A DNA stretch of 64,000 bases from Cryptomeria japonica (lineage: Eukaryota > Streptophyta > Pinopsida > Cupressales > Cupressaceae): assembly GCF_030272615.1 (NCBI RefSeq), contig NC_081414.1:768688153-768752152 (forward strand), read 5' to 3'. Numbering within the stretch: the first letter of the stretch is position 1; each line of letters begins with the position of its first letter. The notes below the pieces were generated by a model. The model searched no databases. It worked only from the letters and a program-made list of their open reading frames with translations, and had not been told where the DNA came from. A program made the position numbers and the translations under genes. Shown one piece after another: positions 23,873 through 34,063 of the stretch.

Positions 23873-25537
23873 TGTAGTCACATAAATTTGTCCACTTAAT
23901 TAAATGAATACTTAGTATTTATTTGATTATTTAACCATCAATTAATAATTAATTAAATTAATATTTAATTAATTCATCTTAACCTTCTTCTCCTATTAAT
24001 TAAATAAATTATTCAATTTATTTAATTCACTTAACCAAATTCAGACCATTAATTAAATAAATAAATCATATTTATTTAATTAAAATATTCTCTCACATTT
24101 AAATAAATTAATATTTATTTAAATCCCCCAAAATCCCACCTCTCACATTTAAATAAATTAACATTTATTTAAATCACCTTTATCCTCCACCCACTTGTAT
24201 TTTCCTACAAAAGCAAGTTGCACAATTATTTTAAATAAATAATTTATTTAAATCACCTTTATCCTCCACCCACTTGTATTTTCCTACAAAAGCAAGTTGC
24301 ACAACTATTTTAAATAAATTATTTATTTAAAATCCTATTTATCCTCACCCACTTGAAACCTTTAATGGTTTCCCTTAAAGTCTTCAAACTTGATGGCTTC
24401 CTTCTATAGTCTTCTTAAGCCTTTAATGGTTTCCCTTAAAGTATTCAAACTTGATGGCTTTAAAGTCTTCAAACTTGATGGCTTCCTTGTATAGTCTTCT
24501 TAAGACTTTAATGGTTTTCCTTAAAGTCTTCAAGCCTTTAATGGTTTCCCTCAAAGTCTTCAAGCATTTTAATGCTTTATCTTCATTTTTCTCATTTAAA
24601 TAAATTAATATTTATTTGAATATTTATCCAAATGCAAATTACACCATTTAATTGAAATAAATGATTTTATTTTAATTGAAAATACCAAAATTTCTCCCAC
24701 TTGCATTTTTCTACAAAATCCACTTGCATGCCTAAACCCCTTCTAGAATTTTCTAATCACTTCTAAATAACCTAACCCCTTCTCTAAACTTTGTCACATT
24801 CCTAAGCAAAAGGGAAGTCACTTCTCAAACCCTCAAAGTCTTTGATAACCATTAAAGGCTTTCAACCTTCAACCACTAAATGGCTCAAAGTCTTTGATAA
24901 CCATTGAAGGCTTTCAACCTTCAACCACTTAATCCCCAAAGTCTCCAATAACCATTAATGGTTACCTCAAACCCTCCCACATGGTTAAAACATTTGTTTT
25001 GACTCAACCTCTTCTCTCAACCCAATCCTATGTTGACACTTGTCACCATTTTATTGGTGCCAATTGTGCACATGGATCCCCAACTTTCAAACTTGGCCCT
25101 TGATTAAACCATTCAATCTTAACCCTTCATTTCCCCATTTCTTCTATAAATAGAACCCTTCTCCTCAAGCAAAAAGAAGCATTAGAGTATTGTTGTTATA
25201 CTGGCATTAGCATAGAGCTTTCTCATAGCATCACTATCTACACTTGCTTATCATATTCAACCATCTTGAATCTCCATATGGCATCCATGGCTAGTGCTAA
25301 AAGCTGAGAGCTACACTCATTTGGGACTTGGAGAGGAGAGGAAAAAGGGAGGAGCAACTATGAGCATCTTGATTAGCTATTTTATTCTATGTTTATATGC
25401 TTTCTATTTCATGCTTAATATCTCTCTTGATATGCCTGTTTAGGATAATCTTTTGTTGCTAACACTAACGTTTGTTTCTTGTGCTCTTGTGTGTGTTGCC
25501 ATCAAACAGATTTTCTAATCCTTTTTGCAGAGCATCA
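23873..25537 (+). repeat. E5: solo LTR of the E6 Gypsy family, duplication GTATC
   Basis: Starts TGTAGTCACATAAATTTGTCC and ends TTTTTGCAGAGCATCA, the same ends as the E6 LTRs. GTATC flanks it at 23868-23872 and 25538-25542. At 1,665 bp it is 138 bp shorter than the E6 LTR. It lacks a counterpart of much of the 33340-33480 stretch of the E6 LTR and has other small indels. Inside are tandem repeats: about 78 bp around CACTTGTATTTTCCTACAAA at 24175-24330, and short TTTAATGGTTTCCCT / CAAACTTGATGGCTTCC units at 24350-24560. Confidence 0.92.
25145..25153 (+). promoter_or_regulatory. TATA box of E5
   Basis: CTTCTATAAATAGAACCC, identical to the motif in both E6 LTRs; about 390 bp before the LTR end, consistent with the U3/R border. 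Confidence 0.6.
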
Positions 25538-28308
25538 GTATCCAATAAGCATAATCATAAATTATAAAGGGGGAACACCTGTAGGAGTGGAGTGTCATCA
25601 CATGCCATCCTCATAAAATAATAACATAATAACACAATGCACTAGCCTGATGGACATGTGGAGCCATCTCAACCTATGAGAGACCAAGGGAGATTAGCTT
25701 ACCATCTTCACGTGCTTCTCATGCTTATCCTAAAACATCCTCCCTAGGACTAAGCCATGAGGCTCAAAACTATTTATTATCTTGTTTAAATGAGTTATAA
25801 TTACCCATCCCAATTAATTTATTATCAATGCTATCACTTGTTTACAAATCATGGAAAACTCCAGTGTGCCTTGGTGGTCTAGACTTCATGCATCCTTACA
25901 AGGAACCTCATGCCAACCTATCTCTCATGACCCCAGTCATCACAAGGAAGCCCACTCCTCCTAACATGGCCCAACAATAAATCACAAGAGGCTCTAAAAC
26001 AAAATACAAATCTGTAACATAACACTCATATGCATCCAATGGCTTACTCCCCAAAACAAGGATATTCAAGTAGCTAGAAACACAATGAACCTCTTGGCAA
26101 TACCACATCAAAAACTATAATTAACCATCAATGAAAAGAATCATAAATATCATAAAATCCTTTTAATTTAAATCTGAGATAAAAATGAAAACAAAACAGC
26201 AACCAAATTCATATTCATAAAGCCTTATGACAAGGAAACTTGACACAGTCAAAACTACAACAACATAAAAAAATTGAGCCTCTTGGCCAACAATAAACAT
26301 AGGCATATCAAGCCATAAAATTTCCTATCATTAATGAAAGTAAAACCACAACAAGGCCAAATCACTTGCTACCCCAAAACAACAACACTTCCAACTCACC
26401 AACCATAGCACATCAATATGGATGAAAGCACAATTATTTCCCCAATAACATAGGAAGGCAAATATGCTTGAAACCAACAAAATACATCAAATAAAATTAG
26501 ATATAAAATTAGAAAACTCACCAAAACCCTCAACAATGCCTCTGGTACAAGAATTAATCCACAAAGTACAACACAAGCAAACAACTAGCAAATTAACCTA
26601 TAGGAAAAACTACAGGAAAAATTACAAGAAAAACTTCAGGAAACCATTTCTCACATTCTAACTTGATTTCTAAAAAATAAGAAGAATAAAATAATCCCTT
26701 CCAAATCTGATTTCTTAAAATAAGAATCAATTTAAAATTCTTTTCTAAATCCTCAAACAATCTTTTAGACAATCTTTTAAAAAAACAATGTGAAGTGCTG
26801 AAAAAACCACCTACCTGAAAAATGCAGAAATTGGAAGAGAATCTGATGTAGAATCCAAAAAAAAAAATTCAAGCCTTTAAACCAATTCGAATCTAACCAC
26901 CAGCAATCTCCAAATCAATCTCAGAAATTCATTCACCAAAGATGCCAACCCCCGTGAATGCAAGGAAGGCCTATTTATCAAAAAAATAAAAAATAAATAA
27001 AAACAAAACCAAGCAAAACCATCCTCCAATCAAAATATTCCAAAAAAATTATATTCCATACCTACCTTCCCAAAGTTCAAGAAAATAAAATATATTTTCT
27101 ACCTACCATAAACTTCCAGCCAATCAAATTCAAGGGTAGGTAAAATAAATTAAACCATTGACTTGGGGTGAAAATGACTTTTAAATAAAAGAATACAAAT
27201 TACCCCCTTTTAATTAGTTAATGGGTAAAATAATATTACTCAATAAATAAAATTCACTTTAACATTAAATAAATAATTTCCCACCATAGACATTTATAAA
27301 TAAATATTAATAATAATAGGAAATCAATAAATAAAACACCAATAAATAATAACTCAATTGAACCCAATAAATAAAAGCTAATAAATTAAATATCAAATAC
27401 TCAACATTAAATTAATAGATCAAATAATAAATAAATCTTTATTAAATGAATAAATAAAAGATCAAGCCAATTAGATTAAATACATTATTCACTTAAATAA
27501 ATTCCTTATAAGGAGAAATCCAATTACACAATGAGAAATCCATACCTCAAAACTTACACAAAAGAAGCTAGAGGGATTTGATCTCCAAACCTCCAACTCA
27601 TGACAAAGAGACTTAACCAATACACCACAATACTTACTTGACCAACAAAAAGGTAAATCAAAATAACATAAGACATAAAAAAATCAGCTAACATCAAGAT
27701 AACCTGACAAGGTGAACATCTTAGACCCAGAGTACGTGAGAGGAACTTGTGCCAACTCCGAACCACATGCCATTGGGATTTAAAGACACACTCAGACCTA
27801 TGAAGCCAGGTGGAGTCGGTGTCTGGTACTTGCAAATCCTGCATCCACAAAGAACGATACAACATATGCATATATATATTATAACAGACAAAGGTTAAAG
27901 AGTCGCAACTACACATCCTGCTCATAATGAGTGATGTGGCATTGTCTCTATCCCAAAGACAGTTAGACAACAATCAAACACACCATATGATCAACTCATC
28001 ATAGATAATCATTAAATATGGTCAGTACATAAAAGCATCATAAAGTGCATGATTAGTATAATTCATGATTATAGTAAGGCATGTAAAATCCGTCAACACT
28101 TATGTCATCAAATCACATGATCAATATAATATTTCGATAATCAATCACATAATAAGTATATATATTATCTAATAAATCACGTGATCAATAATGATAGTAT
28201 CAACATCATATAAATCATTTGAAATAGCCTATGGCCAATAATGTCTATCACGCATGAACTAAAAGTCAACTCTCATCAAAACAAGTCAAGTTGAGGGTGG
28301 ACACTACA

Positions 28309-28325
28309 ACCCTCACATATAAATA
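28309..28325 (+). repeat. Short resumption of the E2 3' LTR
   Basis: ACCCTCACATATAAATA matches 8114-8130 of the E2 5' LTR, exactly where the copy at 22750 was interrupted. After this the match stops, probably because E8 begins. The element is only 17 bp long here, so homology rests on position as well as identity. Confidence 0.45.
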
Positions 28326-29539
28326 TGTGAGCTTTATTAGACAGTTCAATTAACGGAAAGACAACTGAGAGTGGGGGGGGGAGTGAATCAGTTGTCATAG
28401 ATTACCAGAACTTTTAGTAATTAAAAATTTAATACCAGAACCCAAAACATTAATACCATAATGCTTAAACCAAATACCAGAATACCAGTTAAACCAATTA
28501 AGCATAAACAATAATTAGAGAATAAATACCATCCACATGACACCAAGATTTATACGTGGAAAACTCGGTAAAGGGAAAAAACACGGTGGGAAGCCTATCC
28601 ATAGTTAGATAATACTTCTGCAGTAAGTATGTGAATTACAATTGAGGGGCCTACACTTGTAGGAAGGCCAAAAGCCTAGAGTGCAATGCTCATCACAAAA
28701 GGAGTCTCACTGCCTACATAGAAATCTAGACTACAATCTAGAAGAATGAATGAGTTGCAATGCCTGAGTATAGTTCTGGTTAATCTCAATATTGGAGGAC
28801 TAAATCCTCTTATATAAACCCAAATCGATCTCCAATGACCGACTAAATCCTCTGCCTGAATGATATTACATTATTCATACATCATATATCCATATCGCAT
28901 TCCCTTACCATGACCTAAAATCAGATCTTACATCATATATATACAAACCCTTGACCATAAACAATCAAGTCAGCTACTAGACAATAAACCAATTAAATGA
29001 TTACAAAACATGTTGGCCTTAGACCAAACAAATAATATTCAACCCATAAGATATCCCAGAAACACATCGAGAGGTTCAATCCACATGTTACGTTAAGCCA
29101 GTCCATAACCTAGATCAACTGGGACCCAATATAGGTCCACACGCTAAAGAAATGATCCTAATCTACCAAGTCTCGAACATAGCCACCATCAGGATCCTGA
29201 ATTTCCACCAGAAGCTGCACCAACACCACTTATGCATATAATCAAAGATCTTCATCAAATCTCTGCTAGTGAAACCCTCGCTAGAACCACAAACATGATA
29301 GAATCCGATCACCAGACCAAAACCAACTGACTGTATATAAACATGAGTAGTAGGAATAAGCCAATTCCATAACCAAATCATACTGGAGGATACTGGATCA
29401 TGTCGGATCCAAACCAACCAGAAACCACACATCTTACCAAGACTAGAAGGGTGTCGGTAAAGCATCCAAAACAGCTAGTGTTGACATCAATGATAAAACA
29501 TCAATGTAACACATAATAAATTCCTCCAAATGGCCAACA
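28326..29539 (-). repeat. E8 Copia 3' LTR, about 1.2 kb
   Basis: Read on the minus strand it begins TGTTGGCCATTTGGAGG right after a polypurine tract. It contains the CCCACCGTGTTTTTTCCC segment (complement near 28585) and the C-rich CACTCCCCCCCCCACTCTC tract, and ends near AAAGCTCACA. The right edge is firm. The left edge is uncertain by some tens of bases because it lies in a small palindrome (CTCACATAT..ATATGTGAG). Confidence 0.6.
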
Positions 29540-29760
29540 ATCTCCCCATTTGGCATTGATGGCAACACTAAATGTGAAAAATATCTAAGTACCAAGAAAT
29601 GTCAAATAAGTCTCCCCCAATGGAAGACAACCAACAGTCTCCTACATAAAGATATATCAATGAAATTATAAAACAAAGACCAAACTCCCCCTTTGAATAA
29701 TGTCTCTGTAAAGATCTGAATTACACATATATCTCTCCCTCTAATGTAAACAACTCCTTT
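29540..29760 (-). other. E8 3' internal end with polypurine tract
   Basis: The minus strand carries AAATGGGGAGAT just before the LTR, plus GGGGGAGA-type runs further up (near 29618 and 29690), the usual region between Copia RNase H and 3' LTR. No RNase H or other coding part follows; E8 is 5'-truncated here. Confidence 0.6.
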
Positions 29761-29973
29761 TTTTCGTGTTGCAAAAATACGTCCCTTCTGATTATATCAT
29801 GTACCCGCTATGTGCATGCAAAAACCATGTTGCCAAACAAAAATGATCATCAATAGACCTGCATTTTCAACACATCCTTAATATACACGTAACAAACTTG
29901 ATCATTAAGGTTTAATGATCATTGTTCGAAATAAAATGCATGATAAAAAAAATAAGGCACCATTAAAGACCTA

Positions 29974-32240
29974 CTACTCAAGTGTGCCTGAAGGGTCATC
30001 TCTTTGTTTAAGAGTATCCAGTATTGCTTCATGATCAGCAGTAGTCACTATCCATAGCTCTTTGGTCTTCAGTTTTGCTTGATGCTTCAACAACTTGACA
30101 TTTGTAGCTATAATAAGGTGTGAATACATTATAATGGTTTTGTGTCTCTCATAGTCTTCAAATGCAGGTATGCCATTCTTTCTAATCATGTATGTTCACA
30201 ACCAAGTTCCCACAACAACAACTGAACCTATAGGATATGTGAACCCGTCATCATCTGTCACTGGTTGTGTTAGCTTTTGTTTTCCCTGTACACATCGTGC
30301 CAACCAATATTCTAATCTCTCTTCATTTCCTTGTGGTGCAACAACTATAAAAACATGTCCTGGTTGTACAAGATCTAATAGACGATCATACTCAAGTGAA
30401 CTCTCCATGTCATCATTTGACAAGGATATTGTTCGAGATAAAGGAGTTAGATAGTGGGGAACCCACGTATCAACCCACTCACTTGACTCGCACTGATCCC
30501 AATCACACCGGACACAACTCTGACATTTAAACAAGCCAACGCTCGTGTCCAAATGGTCCATGTACTTGCATCTAAGCTGAGAAATGAATGCATCTTTGAT
30601 GAATCTTTAATTGTTTGACAATTCAATCTATCTCCCACTGTTCCCTCCTCAACCAACCAAAAGAATCTGCTCACTGCTGAATCAAGAGTACCTCCATGTG
30701 ACAATGTTGAACTACACCAATCAACAATAGAACGTGCATCAGAGAAATTTGCACCTGAAATCCTCAATTGCTCCTTAACTAGAGCTCTCTTCAAACATGC
30801 ACCTGCTCCATCATGCTCTCCCTTCCCATGCCATGCCTCAAAAAAACATCAAATATGAGGTATACGCCTCTCCACATGCATTCTACTCAACCAATAAAAC
30901 ATACGGGCATTCTTGAATTGACCCGTACAGTTATCTGACCATATTATATGTCGGTCAATTGCAATATCTTTCTCATGCAAGAACTCAAAAAAATTCTCGA
31001 AAGAATGTTGCACATATTCGGAGGAGTGTGATTTATCATCACTCATATAAAAATGATACTCCCTGATTATCTTCCTGTCCTCTTCTGTACTATCAGGAGC
31101 ATGCCTATATGTAATGTGAACAAAAATAGCAATCTGGACTGAATTGTAGTATTGAGACTGTACCTCATTCTGTGGTTGCAATGTATAGTTCTCTGCAAAA
31201 TCAACCATCGATACAATAGTGCCAATTGGGAAAGAGTTCTTACACATCCTAAACTATTGATCCACCACTGAGACCTATGGGTGTGCCTTTCATACTTGTA
31301 GAAAAGATTTTCCTTAAAATCCAAAATAAAATCAGCAATACTCACTTCTCTTGAGATTAATTTGCATCTAGAACCTTCACCTCCACTCTTCAAAGTATAT
31401 TTCACTATCTCGTATCTTTTTTTCTCAACATAATTATTTCCAAACTCGTGTTCGCTGCCCTCATGAAAACATGAAACAAACTTTGACAACCCACCACATT
31501 TTGAGCACTTCTCATTCAAACAATCATTTCTATAGAAATAGCAGCCATCATCTCTAGGGCATAAAAATAGATATTGCAAGTCTCTTGATGATCTCGGAAA
31601 TAGCATTGCACCACACTCCTGCAACATCTCATTAGTATGCATCGTAGAACGAATATGACATAAAAGTTCATGGTACATTGAAAACTCCACATGGTACTTG
31701 CAACAACAGGTATTGCGAATCTTAATTGGAACACAATAAAATGGTTTCAAAGATTCAAAGGCCCTTTGTGATATTTGTAAAGTTGGATGTAATTCACAAA
31801 ATTTTTTGTACAACATTTTTTGGTTTGATTCCAAGAAATGTTTGGGATGAGGTGTGCGGTCTTGGTTGCTGATTCTTAATTTCAAAATGTCCTTTACATT
31901 GGGTGACACTAGAATTAGAGTGCCAAAATTATTGAATCTCTTCCTTCACATTGTCAGTCAACTTTCTATCAACACATGGAAGCCTCCCACCAAATGCCCA
32001 TGTATCTTGTTGAAGTGGATCGTCAAGTCTTTGTCTTCGTGCAAGTGCTCTATCCAAAGTTTTACGGTTTATGTTAAAATCAGCACAAGTTTGTCTCATT
32101 TGATGAGCCTTCCTCAATTGATGGCTTACTAAAGAGGTTGTAATCACTCTTCGAGTGGCTCTCTTATCTCTTTCTTTGTTATTCTTTCTAATAGAATTGA
32201 GAGTGTCAAATAGATTTTTTGCAATAATCAAATTTCTCTC
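29974..32240 (-). pseudogene. DDE-transposase-like gene, C-terminal part (broken by E6)
   Basis: This is the second part of a minus-strand gene that starts at 48831. After the E6 junction the frame continues RNLIIAKNLFDTLNSIRK, a helix-turn-like stretch (FNINRKTLDRALARRQ), then KEEIQ, a stop and a shift near 31905 to SPNVKDILKLRISNQDRTPH. Next come ISQRAFESLKPFYCVP and TCCCKYHVEF (Cys-rich, possible metal site), CSKCGGLSKF, then after another shift IVSMVDFAENYTLQ, IIWSDNCTGQFK and, past a stop at 30849, HGKGEHDGAGACLKRAL. The Asp in VDFAEN, the Asp in SDNC and an acidic residue of GEHDG are spaced like a DDE/D catalytic triad. A further shift near 30580 precedes the last 200 residues, which end at 29974. 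There are at least three frameshifts and three stops. I recognise the motif set as a widespread uncharacterised family but cannot name the superfamily. Confidence 0.6.
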
Positions 32241-34043
32241 TGTAGTCACATAAATCTGTCCACTTAATTAAATGAATACTTAGTATTTATTTGATTATTT
32301 AACCATCAATTAATAATTAATTAAATTAATATTTAATTAATTCATCTTAACCCTATTCTCCTATTAATTAAATAAATTATTCAATTTATTTGATTTAATT
32401 CACTTAACCAAATTCAGACCATTAATTAAATAAATAAATCATATTTATTTAATTAAATCTTCTCTCACATTTAAATAAATTAATATTTATTTAAAACCCC
32501 CAAAATCCCACCTCTCACATTATAAATAAATAAATCATTTATTTAAATCACCTTTATCCTCCACCCACTTGCATTTTCCTACAAATGCAAATTGCACAAT
32601 TATTTTAAATAAATAATTTATTTAAATCACCTTTACCCTCCACCCACTTGTATTTTCCTACAAAAGCAAGTTGCACAACTATTTTAAATAAATTATTTAT
32701 TTAAAATCCTATTTATCCTCACCCACTTGAAACCTTTAATGGTTTCCCTTAAAGTATTCAAACTTGATGGCTTTAAAGTCTTCAAACTTGATGGCTTCCT
32801 TCTATAGTCTTCTTAAGACTTTAATGGTTTTCCTTAAAGTCTTCAAGCCTTTAATGGTTTCCCTCAAAGTCTTCAAGCATTTTAAATGCTTTATCTTCAT
32901 GTTTCTCATTTAAATAAATTAATATTTATTTGAATATTTATCCAAATGCAAATTACACCATTTAATTGAAATAAATGATTTTATTTTAATTGAAAATACC
33001 AAAATTTCTCCCACTTGCATTTTCCTACAAAATCCACTTGTATGCCTAAACCCCTTCTAAATTCTTCTAAACCCTTCCTAATTAGCCTAATCCATCCCCT
33101 AAATATTGTCACATTCCTAAGCAAATTGGAGTCACTTCTCAAAGACTCCAAAGTCTTTGAAAAGCAATTAATGCTTTGTGTGTTCAACAAATTAACCCTC
33201 AAAGTCTTGGATAACCTTTGAAAGCTTTCAACCTTCAACCACTTAATCCCCAAAGTCTCCAATAACCATTAATGGTTAATTCAACCCTCCCACATGGTTA
33301 AAACATTTGTTTTGACTCAACCTCTACCCAACCCAAGGGTCTCATCAAGCCTTTAATGCTTTGACCATGATTATCTCTTAATCATTTGCACAAAGGTTTA
33401 TCCTTGCATTAACTCCTAATCCAGTGGGTAATCCTAATTTAGACTTGACCCTTACCTTCTAGATAACCATGAGGTCTTCTCAGGCCTTTAATGCCTCCAA
33501 CCTCTTCTCTCAACCCAATCCTATGTTGACACTTGTCACCATTTTATTGGTGCCAATTGTGCACATGGATCCCCAACTTTCAATCCTAACCCTTGTTAAG
33601 ATTGCTCAATCTTAACCCTTCATTTCCCTATTTCTTCTATAAATAGAACCCTTCTCCTCAAGCAAAGGAGAAGCATTTAGAGTATTGTTGTTATACTGGC
33701 ATTAGCATAGAGCTTTTTCATAGCATCACTATCTACTCTTGCATAGTATTTGCTTATCATATTCAATCATCTTGAATCTCCATATGGCATCCATGGCTAG
33801 TGCTAAAAGCTGAGAGCTACACTCATTTGGGACTTGGAGAGGAGAGGAACAAGGGAGGAGCAACTATGAGCATCTTGATTAGCTATTTCATTCTATGTTT
33901 ATATGCTTTCTATTTCATGCTTAATATCTCTCTTGATATGCCTGTTTAGGATAATCTTTTGTTGCTAACACTAATGTTTGTTTCTTGTGCTCTTGTGTGT
34001 GTTGCCATCAAACAGATTTTCTAATCCTTTTTGCAGAGCATCA
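32241..34043 (+). repeat. E6 5' LTR, 1803 bp
   Basis: Starts TGTAGTCACATAAATCTGTCC, ends TTTTTGCAGAGCATCA. The first 500 bp are dominated by TTAATTAAATAAA-type AT repeats, then short tandem units around TTTAATGGTTTCCCT. A copy of the same length lies at 46400-48202. Confidence 0.97.
33638..33646 (+). promoter_or_regulatory. TATA box in E6 5' LTR
   Basis: TTCTATAAATAGAACCC; the core TATAAATAG is repeated at 47797 in the 3' LTR. Transcription would start roughly 30 bp downstream. Confidence 0.65.
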
Positions 34044-34045
34044 TT

Positions 34046-34063
34046 TGGTGAACCCGACGTGAA
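34046..34063 (+). other. E6 primer binding site, tRNA-Trp type
   Basis: TGGTGAACCCGACGTGAA begins two bases after the LTR. Its complement, TTCACGTCGGGTTCACCA, matches from memory the 3' end of plant cytosolic tRNA-Trp with CCA added. Confidence 0.7.

Larger units (their letters stand above)
22752..28308 (-). mobile_element. E4: large solo LTR (about 3.9 kb without E5)
   Basis: Begins TGTAATGCCTGCC and ends GGACACTACA, so both strands start TGTA and end TACA. It sits precisely inside the E2 3' LTR: sequence on the left ends at GGCAGGAA and E2-like ACCCTCACATATAAATA resumes at 28309. It is very AT-rich with no coding region I can recognise. A minus-strand TATA-like motif (GATAAATAGGCC, near 26990) suggests minus orientation. 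No 5-bp target duplication is visible (GGAAA against ACCCT). Two terminal repeats cannot be found inside it, so I read it as one long LTR. A different element type is possible. Confidence 0.5.

Noticed and set aside
23938-24130. TTAATTAAATAAA-rich stretches as replication origin or scaffold attachment region
   Set aside because: The same AT-rich words recur at the same place in all LTRs of this family, so they are LTR sequence; no independent evidence of origin function.
28311-28331. CTCACATAT..ATATGTGAG palindrome as an operator or terminator
   Set aside because: It lies at the junction of the E2 LTR TATA region and the E8 LTR end; a chance product of the junction is simpler.
32981-33262. 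93-residue minus-strand frame present identically at 47140-47421
   Set aside because: Identity only reflects the two identical E6 LTRs; no recognisable domain.
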